A DNA stretch of 64,000 bases from Blasia pusilla (Eukaryota; Marchantiophyta; Marchantiopsida; Blasiales). The stretch covers positions 22,382,001 to 22,446,000 of the forward strand of contig CM114274.1 in assembly GCA_050084515.1 (NCBI GenBank), in the 5' to 3' direction. Position numbers and translations under genes: made by a program. The notes beneath the pieces are model-generated. The model was not told the origin of the DNA. It did not search any database and saw nothing but the letters and a program-made list of their open reading frames with translations. This document shows, in pieces, positions 34,086 through 46,655 of this stretch (its first letter is position 1; every line of letters begins with the position of its first letter).

Positions 34086-36898
34086 ATGAATCAGAGATTT
34101 TTAGCTGCACAAAGTACAGGCATGTCGGCAGTTGTGGCTGCCGTGATTGGCGGCAGGCAAAATTTGAGCATTCCTCATGGTTCTGCCTACACCACAGTCC
34201 CGTCGACGTGCTTCACTACTCATGGTCGTAGCTACGCCTCAAAATTCCAGCGACATCTTTCAGTGCGCGGGTTGCCCAGCCTCTCTCGGGTTTCTCCCCT
34301 CAAGGTTGAGAAATCCAAACGACTACAGCCTTCTTTGGGACGTCATGGACTTCACAGTCAGCGCGGCCTTACGGTGATGCGCTCTGTAGCCAATGCGGAC
34401 GAATCGAACTTCCAGGATGAAGCTGAAATTTTCTCTGAAGGGGAGATTGTACCAGGAAATGCAAGCTTTCTTTCAGAAGACACGAATGGGACGCTGCTCG
34501 GAGAATCCCATGTTAATTTGGGACGTCCGAAAAAGGAAGGGCTGGCAAAGAGCCCACAGGGAATGGCCGAAGCCTTCAATATTTCCAAAAGTACTGCATT
34601 CGGAATTACCACCGCCATTGCTTTCGCCGCTGTGGTCTTGCCCCTGTTCATGGGCTCCACCAGTGCAGTCTTTCCCATCAAGACTAGGATCCTCTCTTAC
34701 CTGACGCTGCTATTTGGTTTCTACATGGCGTGGAATATTGGCGCAAATGATGTGGCCAACGCCATGGGAACTTCCGTGGGATCGGGGGCCCTTACATTGC
34801 GGCAGGCGGTTCTCACTGCTGCAGTGCTAGAATTTGGTGGAGCATTCATGGTAGGTTCTCATGTGAGCCACACCATGCAGAAGGGGATTTTGGCTATGAA
34901 CATGTTTGAAGGCAGAGAGACCCTTCTCTTTTCTGGATTGGTTTCCTCCTTGGCAGCTGCCGGAACTTGGTTGCAGGTGAGATTTCTTTGCACTTTGGCA
35001 GTGGATTTTGCTGACCCTGGTAGGAGTTACGGTGAAGACAATCAAAGCAAACAGGTTACCACAGAGTTCTTGTCAATTTTTGTTCTTCCCTTGGGAGGGG
35101 CCGGATTTTCAAGTCAGAATAGATTGCGCTACTCTGAAATGCAGTGAAGTTCACTCCAAGGCCTCATGCGTCTTTCCCCTGCTGAATTGTTCATTTTTTA
35201 ACAGGTAATAAATATCATGTACATGCTTTGTGAGGATGGTGTGCTCTTTGCTAAAAGCATTCCCAGCTTTAAAGTATAGAAAAGCTTACGAATATAAAGG
35301 ACTGTTGAGTCAGTAACTTAAGTTTGAACATTCATTCCATTTCGTGTAGGTTGCATCGTCTTTTGGATGGCCAGTGTCTACAACTCACTGTATCATTGGA
35401 GCCATGGTGGGCTTCGGTCTAATATATGGAGGTCCAGGGGCCGTCTACTGGAAATCACTTGCCAGGGTGGTCTCTTCCTGGGTTGTGTCTCCGTTCATGG
35501 GCGGTGCAGTTTCCTTTATTGTATACATGTGTATTCGAATGGTAAATTCTGACTCCATAATTTTTTTTCTGTGCCTTTATATCTCTTAAGATGCAATTGC
35601 CTGTAGTGCTCCTTCCTCGTAGTCTGGTTTATAGCGTTTCGCTTGGATGGCCCTTCACAAATACTTACAAACGCTCCACTTCCTGCCCTAAAATAGTCTG
35701 CTATTTTCCTCATTTTATGATACTAAAATTTGCTTCATATATATAGATATACTCGTTTATATGATGTACAGTACTGGCGGTTGAGCTGTTTGTTTATCAG
35801 AATATGAGGATGATCTCGTGAGTCCACGAGTCTCAAGTAGTGAGTTGGGTTGTACCGTCTCTTCCAGATGGTCCGACCCAATATGTAAGGACGACATCTA
35901 GGTGTTACGCTTTTAGTCACTATAGTTTGGGATTCGATTTTCCTCGTTGTTGTGCACATATGAAGCTTCTTTCATGCAAAATTTGATATGACTGGAACTT
36001 CAACTGAAGTGCTTTCTTGTTTGACTTCAATGAATAATTTGTAATTTTTTGGTGGGGGTGATTCGTTTTTGGACAGTTTGTTTACAGTGCTCCGAATCCT
36101 GGCCAAGCAGCAGCTACAGTTGCTCCCATTGCTGTCTTTATAGGAGTGTCTGCGCTCTCATTCACTGCTCTTCCTGCCCACAGTAGTGCACTTCTCACTG
36201 CTGCTCAGGCTCTTGGTCTTGGAGTAGTGGGAGGGATAGTAATTAACATGGTAATAGAACGGCAGCTGGGTGGTCTTCTCGGAGAATTTTGCAAGCTTCC
36301 CTCTGATGGGAAAGAAGAGAAACTGAAGAGATCATTGAGGGCGCCGATGAAAGTTGGTGGTCCAACTGGAACTCAGCTGAGGATTGTGTACAGTATTTTT
36401 GGCTATTTGCAGGTTCTTTCAGCGTGCTTCATGTCCTTTGCCCATGGAGCAAATGATGTAGCAAATGCGATTGGTCCCATATCTGCTGCCTTGGGAGTTT
36501 TGCAAGGAGCTGGTCTGAGTGGGGAAATGGGCATGCCAGCCGAGGTGCTTGCATGGGGAGGTTTCGGCATAGTTGCTGGACTGATGGTATGGGGCTACCG
36601 TGTGATAGCAACTATAGGCAGTAAGATAACGGAATTGACACCAACTAGGGGTTTTGCCGCTGAATTTGCAGCAGCTGCAGTGGTTGTGGGGGCATCGAGG
36701 CTTGGCTTGCCCATATCTGCTACTCATACGCTGGTGGGAGCAGTTATGGGGGTGGGATTCGCCAGAGGTTTGAAAAATGTTCGAGGCGAAGTGGTCAGGG
36801 AGATTGTGGCATCCTGGTTGGTCACCATACCTGTTGGAGCAGTACTATCCATCGTTTATACAATGATTCTAACTAAACTCGTACCTTCACTGGTATGA
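34086..36898 (+). CDS. PHT2;1: Plastid low-affinity inorganic phosphate transporter, PHT2;1 type
   Basis: Three exons: 34086-34976, 35350-35541 and 36077-36898, each with GT-AG borders and an open joined frame of about 634 codons. The start shown is the first ATG of the long frame; an in-frame ATG 36 bases further (34122) is an alternative. Residues 1 to about 150 are Ser/Arg/Gly-rich and non-conserved, fitting a chloroplast transit peptide. The PHO4 family signature GANDVANA occurs twice (34741-34764 and 36446-36469), once in each half, with about a dozen hydrophobic segments and a hydrophilic loop ([13 protein letters not shown]) between halves. The family moves phosphate with protons or sodium across the plastid inner envelope. 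Angiosperm PHT2;1 is about 590 residues, so the longer N-terminus explains the difference. No damage is seen; it is probably functional. Confidence 0.95.
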
Positions 36899-38200
36899 GG
36901 CTTTTCCTTCTGTTATGTTTGGTGATGGCTGGCTACTGAAAGAGCCATGTTCTGCCATTTGTGCGAAGCTCTCTTCACAGGTTGGCTATTTGGGAGACCA
37001 CCACGATGGTGGAAGGCTGACGAGTTCAAGGAATCCGTTAAAAATACCTCCTGTTCTAGCACTCAATCCAGCGGGTGCACATTTTTACTTCTTGTCATGT
37101 GATCCATTGTACACTATTCTTTTTTCACCTATTTCCTTGATAACCTGTGGTGTGCGTGTATCCTTGGGACCTTACCAGCATGCGGATAATTTCACAGCGA
37201 AGACTTCTGAGGTGACTAATGGTTACTGAGGTTGAAAGTCACTTGTGATCTGTACAAAATGAGTGGAGCTGAGGGCATTGCATCTGTTTTGAGTAAGAAA
37301 CAAGCAGAGAAGTTTGTTTTCGCTTGAAATGAAGCAGTCTGGGTATTCTCACCAAGAAGTCTCTTTTAAGACCTGGGGATTTTTTTCTTCTAGTTGGGTT
37401 AGACAAGGTGCGTAATCTGTTCTGGTCTTTGCCCATATCTAGCACTGAATGAAACCTGGAAGCGATCTGGGCTTCTTACTGAAGCGAAGAAGTTGATGAC
37501 CCTGGGCAAAGCACACTTGAGGCAGCCTGAGGTTGGATTGTATAATCCAGCAATCACTGGATGACGTTGAGTTAGCACCTTCCATTGAGGTGTGCATACT
37601 GAATTGGTCATGTCATGGCAGACAGACCAGGCTATAAATTATGAGGGTCACCATTTATAATGCGGTAAACAATCTATTCCCACCAAATTGTGAGCTCTGC
37701 TCTTTAGTGGCAAATTTTTTTAATGGGTATTTTGACTCCAATCCAGGCATTGTGGTTCGGAGTAGTCCAGTAGTGTTCGATGCAATCTAAGTGCAAAGTG
37801 GATCAAGTTCTGTCCATTTGAGGGTGTTTGCTCTATTCTGGTAGAAGTAGCTGTGGTGGTTCATTACATATGGTTGGAGTACCAAGGAAACCCAATATTA
37901 ATGTCATACAGGGCACAGTATCCAAATTCCCAGCACCTGAGATTCTTAGCATGAGACTGTGAACCAGGATATGCATATTAGCGATGTGAACTGTAATCTA
38001 CACACATGATTGGTAAGGTTGGGCCCCTTCGCAATGATGGATGGAGGATATGGATGGATTCTGTCCGCACGATTGGATCTAGCATGCGGGTGTTTCGACT
38101 TCAGGGTTGCACTGGGGGCAGATAGCTGTAGTCTAAGTTTCAAGATGAGATAATAAGATTGACACAAACTTTTCACTGGAGAGCGTAAGATGACGTCTAG
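36899..38200. other. 3' flank of the phosphate transporter gene
   Basis: Likely holds the 3' UTR, followed by unique-looking non-coding DNA. Open frames here (36915-37229, 37399-37611) have no recognisable content. Confidence 0.45.
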
Positions 38201-41200
38201 GAGAGTGGAATGTCTTTGACATAGCCTCTAGGGAGGCCTGGACCAGTGGGCGAATAGATTTCCTGAGTTCGCCGGTTTTTTTCTGACACTTAAAAGAGGG
38301 TCTGACCGAAAATTTCTAAATATCTGCCGGTTTTTTTCTATTTTTACACAGAAATTGCATTTCCCGGCTTGATTTTCCCCCGAGATTTTGCTGGTCGGAG
38401 CAGAAATTCTTAAATACCAGTTCTTTGCGCCCGTACGCCTGCAAGGCGAAAGTTATCATAACGTTGGTGCGCCATCGAAACGTACATGATTATGAAGTTA
38501 TGAACCCATTGCGTTGATAGCTTCACTGGCAAATTGTGCCTTGCGATGCCAGCCGCTCGTGCGTCTTCCTTGGGCAAAAGTACTTACGTATGAGTATGGA
38601 ACACGTACGAGCCCTAACAATAGAGGTGCAGGTTTTGTCTCACAGAGTCTCCAAAATGCAATCATCTCCAAAGTAAAATTCGTTCTAAAAGTTTTAAAAG
38701 AGATCTATCTTAAAAGGATTTTTATTGGAGGGTACTTTTATATTTGCAAACACCTCTTTATTTGCAAATCAGAATGAAAGTGGTGACATAATCTTTTCGG
38801 GGCCACCAAGTCGATTGTACCCACTCTAAATCCTGTTGTATTATACTAAGGCACCATGGTTAAAAATGTATTTGTTCTTTTCTGTTGGCAATACTAAAAA
38901 GATATGGTGTTGCAGGTACTATGAAAGAAATTTCTTGTTGCACACTGCTATTTGATTTACACATGGTAGTGGGCTATTTGTTAATCAAACGTGTGTCTAC
39001 AAATCAAGAGGTCATTCCCCAATAATAATGTAGATTATCCACCTTCACGTGGATTGATATCGAATGAATAAGGCCATACGAACCTTAAAAGAGAGGTTTA
39101 AGTTTTGTATAACATTTTTTGGGTCAAAAGAAATCACGTTGTGATTCTTCTTTGTGAGCCTGCAAAACCCGACCCAAGGCAATATTTCAATTATGCTTTG
39201 GAGTAGTTTTTTCTTACTACAAGTATATTTTGGATAAGAGAAAGTCTTACATGGTAGGGTGAAAAAGCATGTTGTGGATGTTGGAAGCCTAAAAAATGGA
39301 GCTTTTTACTTGACCAACACCCTCATCAATTTGTGCATATTAATTGCAACTTTCAGAATTTACATTACTTAAACAAACTCTTTAACCGACACCTAGCGGT
39401 GTACATCTTGATTGACTGCTCATTGCTTGTGTACGCTCGCATGTACGCTTAACAGCCAACCCCAAGCCACTAGAATCTCACTTTAGTTAGTTCAAGGAGT
39501 TTCTATGTTCTTGACATTTTCCTCCCAATAGGGGTGGCCGTTTTGTATGTCAATTATATCGAGGGTTCACCACAGTTGATATCCCATGTTGGAGGAGAGT
39601 CCCACAGGCAAATGTCTCAAAGCTGTGAGCAAATGGACTCCAAATGATGGATTTCAAAGTTGGTCGATTGGAATCAGAATAGATGTACCTACAAAGACAA
39701 TGCGTGGATGCTCATTTCTAGCAAACAAGTCATAGTTGGTGATAATAAAAGTTGACATACACGACTTGCAAGTTCCAAAGAATTGGAGAAATCAGGTTAT
39801 GCTATCGCTTTGTTAAGAGAAGGGAAGTCCAAAGGTCTAATGTTATACATTTCCACACTTTGCAATGTATAGGAACTCGTTGGTGTGGCGAACATGGTGT
39901 TAGCCGACGTTCGCGTTTCTTTCCGAGAATTCAAGATGAGAGCCTCTACGACGTCCAAGCCGGACATCTCCCTTTGTTTCTTACATGGCAGGTAGGAAAT
40001 GCTATTTTAAGAATGATTGTGGATAGATTTGACGAGACGTCATAGCAAGAGAAAATGAATTTTCTCTTTCTATGGTGGTTACAAATGGAATGGAGTGGTT
40101 ACAAATGGAAAAGAGGATGTTTTGAACGACGCAACCCGTAAGTTAGATAACTCTATGACATGTTCTTTTCCTTTAGTCGTTGATGTCTATAAGGAATTCA
40201 TGGAACATGATGAAGTTCATAAGGTCTTGAATTGTTTCACCCCCACACCCACTTCCACATTGAGAGATATTCGCAAGTCTTTACAATGGCACTGTACGAT
40301 TCATTGGAATGAATGCAAACTAATGGAGAAACTTTGTGAGTGCTCCAAGGGAGTAGAGGAAGTTTATTTTAAATCAAGAGAACTTGAGGATCAAATGAAG
40401 CTTCTAGGACAAGAATACATGAATGCTCAAAAGAAAATGGAACATGCAAGAATTACTAGTACATATGTAACAAATCTATATTATTATTGGATACTGCCTT
40501 CTTGATTTGCAAACACCTCTCTGTTTGACACATAGCAACTCGGCAACAAGAAGATGTTTCACATGTTATGGGCAGCAAGAACAAAATTGGAATTTGTGTG
40601 CAGCATCATTAATTCCTTCATGGCCTATATACTAGCTAAAATAGTCAAACATTTTTTTTGTTTTGCCGTGCATTGCACATTGTAAGAAACAGAAATCATT
40701 GAGGAGAGATCTAGATCTCTTGAAGGATATCTCAAATTTTTTTTTTCAAATGGTCTTTGAAGTTGTAGGATGGAAATTTTGTCAAATATGTCCAAAAGGA
40801 TTTGTAATGAAGGTTCTTGAAGTTTAATTCGAAAATATTTCATTCATCCATCCACTGCACTTGTGTTACTTATGTCTCTTGTGAATGATGCTTGATTTAG
40901 GAATTATTATTTATTACAAACACAAACAATGTCCAAGTAGGAGCATGTGTATAAATTTGACATGTCACATTTTCCGCTTGTATGATTTGTAATTCAACAT
41001 GGAAACTTTACAAATTCTATTCCTCACAAATTTTGCAACCCTCAATTGATGCCACTCCTAGTGTGATCGAGTTTGCACCCGCTTACATTTGAAAATACCA
41101 CCCTAAAGTTGGTGACTATTTGCATTCATCACACGCAAACCTAATTGCAGAAAGTATTGTGTAGGAGTGCGTTCTGATGCATGTCATTATGGTTGTAGTG

Positions 41201-41540
41201 CTGGTAGACCTAAATCTCTCTCTTGAAGACTTCTCTTTTTGTGGTGAATTCTCTTTTTCCGCCCTCCAAGTACTTTCCATTTGTGATTTTGTTCCCCCAC
41301 TCTTTCAGAGAGTGTGCAGACTTCTGAGTGGAGTAGAGCTAGTCAAAGCTGTTCCATCTACAATATGTGCAAACTTTGGAGTATAAGAGAAATTGATTTA
41401 GGAATCCCTGATGGTGGATAATTAAGTAAGTCTACATCAAGTTTCTATCCGCATCCCATCATTTCTCTTATTTCTTCGTGCAATCTCCAAGTCGCCCTTC
41501 TTTATTGTCGATCGAGATATTGCCGATTCGAATGGATATA
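38200..41540. other. No recognised gene
   Basis: Contains moderately long frames at 39752-40045 and 40095-40505 (plus strand). The latter is rich in charged residues and may be helical (KSRELEDQMKLLGQEYMNAQ). It could be the remnant of a mobile-element protein, but no transposase or RT motif is visible. A small direct repeat, 'gccggtttttttct', occurs near 38270 and 38327. Confidence 0.35.
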
Positions 41541-41550
41541 AGAATTTTTG

Positions 41551-41618
41551 AGCAAGCAAAGAGTGCACCTTATAAGACCTTGCCGGAAAGGTCTTATGAG
41601 GTGCACTCTTTGCTTGCT
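41551..41618. ncRNA. Long near-perfect foldback, small-RNA-precursor-like
   Basis: Arms 41551-41581 and 41588-41618 pair over 31 bases with a single difference (T against C, a G-U pair in RNA) and a loop of 6 bases. It stands in unique-looking DNA away from transposon ends. Plant microRNA foldbacks usually have longer loops and some bulges. It may instead be a young inverted duplication or the palindromic core of a small transposon. Confidence 0.45.
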
Positions 41619-41639
41619 TAGATACACCTAAAATTCCCA

Positions 41640-43735
41640 TGCCGTGATTCACAATTAACATTATACTTGCAAAACTATGGATGGGTTTGAAATTCAACTT
41701 GCTTCATACACTCAAATTTGTCTTCCACTCTACCCTCACTAACCAAAATTGCACATTCAATTTAGGGTAAGATTTCCTATGTTCTCACATCTTAGGTAGA
41801 CGTAGATAGAGTTCTATCGCGTCGATGACATAGAGGGTCAAGAGGATGTTCGGGTGTAGCTTCGTCTTGAGATGTCGGATGAGGTTGGCAACATGTCTGT
41901 TGTGTTAGAAACGTCATTTAAGATGATTTCCCTATTTTTGTCTTAGTTAGTTAGGTGACTGTTGACCAAGTCAACAGCCACCCGATAACCGGTGCATGAA
42001 GGTTACCATTGGGATGAATATTTTTGGGGAAAGAGCCTTTTCCCAAGGATATAAGAGAGAGGGCAAGATGGCTTTCCCAAGCCATATTTTTCATGTTGAG
42101 GTTTAGAAGCACTTCTCTTGCCTATGTGTGTAGGAACTAGGGTGCTAGTGTCCGGATTTCCTCATAGAAGGGGGTGGATATGGCTTGATATGCCGATGTA
42201 GATTCATTAGTGGAGTCCTCGGTTGAGTGAGCCATTTTAACTCTGATTTTTGTTGTGGGATCTCCTTGTATATGCGTGAGTGTATTTTGTTTATGAATTG
42301 ATCAACCGATGTGTTGGGAAGATTGGTGTTGTGTGGTGTGTAGATGTGATCAGTGATATGGGTTGTGTAGCGATGTGTATGCGCACAAAAATTTTCAATC
42401 AACCAAAGCACATTGCCCAACCTTACTTTGGAAATTTTTCTCTAGATTTGACCTAAAGCTTTCTTGGCAAGTCTCAATCTCCTCCCTAGTGCCTGCTGCT
42501 TTTGTCTTGAAGTCGTTTCTCACTAAGAAAATGAGGCCGAGCTCAGGCCAACTCCCCCTTATGCACTCGCTTCCACCCTCCCTCTGCTTGCTCAATGCCG
42601 AGCTCCCTCAATGCCAAGATCCACACCAAGCTCCATCTCCCGCTTCCGCTCGCTCACTCAAGCCCTAAGATCCCCTAAACTCTGAGCTCAAGCTCCTTCA
42701 CCCTCCGCTCTTGCGCTCTTGTGCTCTTGTGCTCACTCTTGCACATGGTGAAGCTTTTGGCCGCTTGCTCACTTCCCCATTGCTCAATCTTGCACTTTAG
42801 CTCCCACCTCGAGCTCCTACCTTAAGGTCAATCTTGCGCCTACCTCCCTAAGCTTGATCTACCGTCTTGAGCTCCCCTGCTGCTCATAGGGTAGACCACA
42901 TAAACCCTAAGCTTGAGCTCCATGGTTGCTCACTATTGCACTACTGATTGAGCTCCCCCGCTCACTCTTGCGCTCATCTCCTCGAGATTCACGTTGTCGA
43001 GTTGTTCATGTGTAGATATGTTAGGATTCATAGTTAGATGGATCTTAGGCTTGTGTGTATGATAATCCATGTATGTTGGCAATGATGTCTATTCACATCA
43101 CAACTCTCATGGTAGACGAGACGTAGGGCGAGATAATATTGAGACTTTAGAAGGGTATTGCACTTCCCTATTTTGAGAGGTCATATGTGACCTACTCTTA
43201 GGAGGTGAGTTAAGAGCGTAAGTCATCCTTCTTTTATGAGGAGTGGCAACCTTGGAGAGGTTGACCCTCCCATCCTTATGCGGAGCCATTTGGACCTATA
43301 GGGTCGAAGATTGGTAGGTAGTTGGTCTCATGAGAGGAACACATGAGTAGTTGTTATGGAGTTAGTACCTTGTGTACTCCATGTCGTTATCATATCTTAC
43401 TACTATTTGTTACTATTTACTACCTTTTCAGATCACAAAGTGGCAAGGAGAATTTCTATGTATAAAATCAAGAAGATTTTATATCTTACTACTATATGTA
43501 ACTATTTCTTATGATAATCATATAAAGTCTCCTCCCAAATGAAAGTACATAGGTAGACGATCCTCTTTGACCTCTAATAACCAATCAACAAAGTTTGTTA
43601 TTGAATATTTATTTGACCTTCCAACTTTTAAACTCATATGCTTGTCGTCAATGTACTTTATAAACTTTATAGAAGACCATAGAGATGACCTCTTTATGCT
43701 AGTGGTTTGGATGATTTGTGGACAATCCCCATCAT
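41640..43735. other. No recognised gene; low-complexity GAGCTC-rich part
   Basis: 42580-42990 is rich in short imperfect repeats of 'gagctc', 'cttgcgctc' and 'gctcactc', and looks like a decayed minisatellite. The rest is unassigned. Confidence 0.45.
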
Positions 43736-43746
43736 GAACAATAGAA

Positions 43747-44059
43747 TGGTTGCAAAAAAACGGACAAGTCCTTCATTAGGACAGACATGGATGAACAAGT
43801 TTGGACATGTCCACGGATATGGGTTCCAAGAGGTGGGACCCACACTTTTAATCTATGATGGAAGGCAAGTCAAGGATGAGAGGAGCAATGAGGGAGGAGG
43901 GAGTGGAGATGGAGGGAGGAAGAAATGGGGGAGTATGGAACACGAAGGCAAGAAATGGGAATGAGAAAGAAGGGAAAGGTTGGTCCCATACGAACAAGTC
44001 CTTCTACAAGACGGACATGGACATGTCTACAGACATGGACTTTGTCCACATGCAACCTT
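43747..44059 (+). mobile_element. Non-autonomous TIR transposon, copy 1 (313 bp)
   Basis: Flanked by an exact 11-bp direct repeat GAACAATAGAA (43736-43746 and 44060-44070). The ends are inverted relative to each other: TGGTTGCA at the left and TGCAACCT near the right, then GGACAAGTCC against GGACTTTGTCC. Inside are palindromic GGACATGTCC-type words and an A/G-rich block. An inverted copy lies at 46071-46379. No transposase is encoded. The 11-bp duplication fits Mutator-like elements (8-11 bp) best. Confidence 0.85.
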
Positions 44060-44070
44060 GAACAATAGAA

Positions 44071-45890
44071 AAGACTTGACGAAAGTCACAAAAGAAATCA
44101 TGAGTTTTCTGCCAAATGGTATTTGCTTTAGATCATCAAAGACCACTCTCGTAATATCTTAGAAATAGGGATTTATTGCCTCAAATGTGTAACTATGAGT
44201 CATAGGTGCTTTGTCCAATATGTTGAGCATTACATCTTGAATTAAACACACTGAATCTCTATCATCTAGTAAACTAAAAATCACATAATTAAGAAAATTA
44301 GAACTTATAATATGTAATACTTAAAGATATAAACTTGTATGTATGTATGGATTTGGTTAGAATAAATCAAGAAATGATTATTTGCAAGTAGAAATCTTAT
44401 CAATATTAATGGGAATCTTGAAACGTGAATATATTATATGTCCTCCGTTTAACAATAGAGCAACTATTTCAGATGATGCCATATCCAAAGATATACCTTT
44501 TACACTTCGCACACTTATAAGAAGAAGATTATACATAAATTTATTTCCTTTTCCATGTAGGCCATTGATGAAAAATATTCATGGAGATGGTAGTCTAGCA
44601 ACATTCAAGAAAATATAATTAAGTTCATTATGTATAGCATCCGAAATAGCACATCGTCCTTTATTCAAACTCTCTTCTCCTAACTGTACTTGTTTATATC
44701 AAATTTCTATGTACCATGTAACAACTCTTATTCCTCCAAAAATGAATGAGCATCCATACTTCATAAGTTAGCTTGGGGCATGTTTGGAAAATCTGATAAT
44801 TTATTTCCTTGATCTTGCAAATAGTGATGCATTTCCAACAACGCCCGCACACACAAATGTACCGCAGTTGGCCCACAATGGGCCAATTTCGGAAAATATG
44901 CAGACCTAGTGCGGGCCATACGGGCTCATACCCTAGATACTGCTTTGATCCTATGTGCCTTCCTTAATTCGAGCCTGGACGTGTTCCCACATCCACAGCC
45001 CGTGCGGATGATTGTGGTACCAGAAAAACCCAAGCAGGGCAGTTGTTGGGTATATGTATGTCCGTCCCATTGACGCACAAGTCTATTTTCGTGGAACCTT
45101 GTGGAATGGTTAAGACAAAGATCATAGTCAGTTGTTTCATGTTCTATAGATGAAAAAAAATCTAACACTCATTGGATGTTGTGGTAATCTATTACTATGA
45201 GACTCAGTGTGGAAAGAATTTTTTTCCAAGGAAGTGTGGTATAGATAAAGACTTACTACATATTGTTCATACAAGAGATCTTCTATAAGTGGAACCAAAG
45301 ATTTATTCCATAGTGTAACACGTTTAGTAGGTGTGTTGAACAAGGTTTCATGAAATGGACTTGTCCATCAGACATTTTCGAATATATCCCCATTGTTTTA
45401 GTATCACAGTGGCTAGTGTATGGAGGCTCGCGATGAGAAAATGGATGGAGGTTTGGATTAAGGGAGGTGGGCAAGGATTGAGTGGATGCGCATGCTATGA
45501 GCCATCGTTTGACTTGCATCAAGCTTGCGTGGCTTGTAGGGCCCACGACTAGCCTCTGCAAGTTGCTATGGGCTAGGCCTATGCGGGCTTAGGGCGGGCC
45601 GGTGCAAGCTAGGCGGGCTCAATGCAAGCCTCTACAATTGCATGCTCAATGCGAGCAACAAAACGGGTAGCAAGAATGGGCAACGGTTTGTTGGACTAGA
45701 TGCGGGGTGGCCGAGCTCAGATCTACGTTGGGGGCACGGCGGGCCATGTGAACATGAGCCCGCATGGACATGTCCCTCATAGATAGGGACAGATATAAGT
45801 CCATGGACACAAAAATTTTCCGTGTACAACGTAGGTGTTGCAAGCAAAAATGATTGCAAAGTGATGATGAAGTTAAGAACCACACATTTA
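44071..45890. other. Unassigned DNA with TIR-element fragments
   Basis: No convincing gene. 45750-45830 carries phrases of the TIR family ('catggacatgtccctcatagatagggacagatataagtcc', 'aaaattttccgtgtacaacg'), suggesting another broken copy. 45540-45720 is GC-richer, with 'gcgggc' and 'caagc' words. Confidence 0.45.
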
Positions 45891-45900
45891 TGGAATGCAA

Positions 45901-46655
45901 GGTTGTACGGAAACGGACAAGTCCGGACATGTCCTCGGTTACGCCCGGCCCGCACCTAGACCTGGGCTAACGGAGCCCGCACCCGTTGTGTGGTTGGGTT
46001 GGCGCACGTAGGCGCGGGCTCTGGGCTGATTGGGCATGAGCTCCAGGCGGGCAGGTGCAGGCTTGAGGCCAAGGTTGCATGTGGACAAAGTCCGTGTGCG
46101 TGGACTTATGTCCGTCCTATGGAAGGACTTTTCCGTATGGGCCTCACCTTTCCCTTCTTTCTCATTCCCCTTACTTTCCTTCGTGTTCCATACTCTCCCA
46201 TTTCTTCCTTTCTCCACCTTCACTCCCTCCTCCCTCGTTGCTCCTCTCATCCTTGCCTTGCCTTCCATCATGGACTAAAAGTGTGGGGCCCACCTCTTGG
46301 AACTCATGTCCATGGACATGTCCAGACTTGTCTGTTCATGTTCGTCCTAAGGAAGGACTTGTCCATTTTTGTGCAATAATGCTTGAGGTGCGCATGCTCG
46401 AGTTGATTGGGCCCGGGCTCGGTCCGCTGGTCCGAAAGATGGTCTGCCGGACCAAATTTTGAGGCCAAAGGCGGGCCTCGAGGCCGCACCGTGGGCTCGT
46501 ACCGAGCTCGCCCCAGGCCGAGCTGTGGGCCATGTAACGGGTGCAGGCTGCGGGCGGGCTTGGATGCGGGCTCGGGTACCCAGGCCCGCACGAACATGTC
46601 CGTCCATAGGATGGACATAAGTCCGCGGAGAGGGACTTTGTCCGTGTGCAACCTT
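45901..46655. mobile_element. Possible larger GC-rich relative of the TIR family hosting copy 2
   Basis: AAGGTTGTACGG...GGACAAGTCCGGACATGTCC near 45899-45940 looks like a family left end, and ...GGGACTTTGTCCGTGTGCAACCTT near 46628-46653 like a right end. Between them lies GC-rich DNA full of 'gcccgcacc' and 'gcgggctcggg' words, interrupted by copy 2. A clear target duplication is not visible, so this outer element is tentative. Confidence 0.45.
46071..46379 (-). mobile_element. Non-autonomous TIR transposon, copy 2 (309 bp)
   Basis: The reverse complement of 43747-44059 along its whole length, with scattered differences. It is flanked by an imperfect 11-bp direct repeat, GGCTTGAGGCC (46060-46070) and TGCTTGAGGTG (46380-46390), sharing an 8-base core GCTTGAGG. 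The matching duplication length supports the boundaries of copy 1. Confidence 0.82.

Noticed and set aside
39752-40505. Possible transposase gene
   Set aside because: Two plus-strand frames look protein-like in part, but no catalytic or family motif and no terminal repeats could be found.
42580-42990. Proline/leucine-rich coding exon
   Set aside because: Short repeats of gagctc and gcgctc explain the open frames; no splice or domain support.
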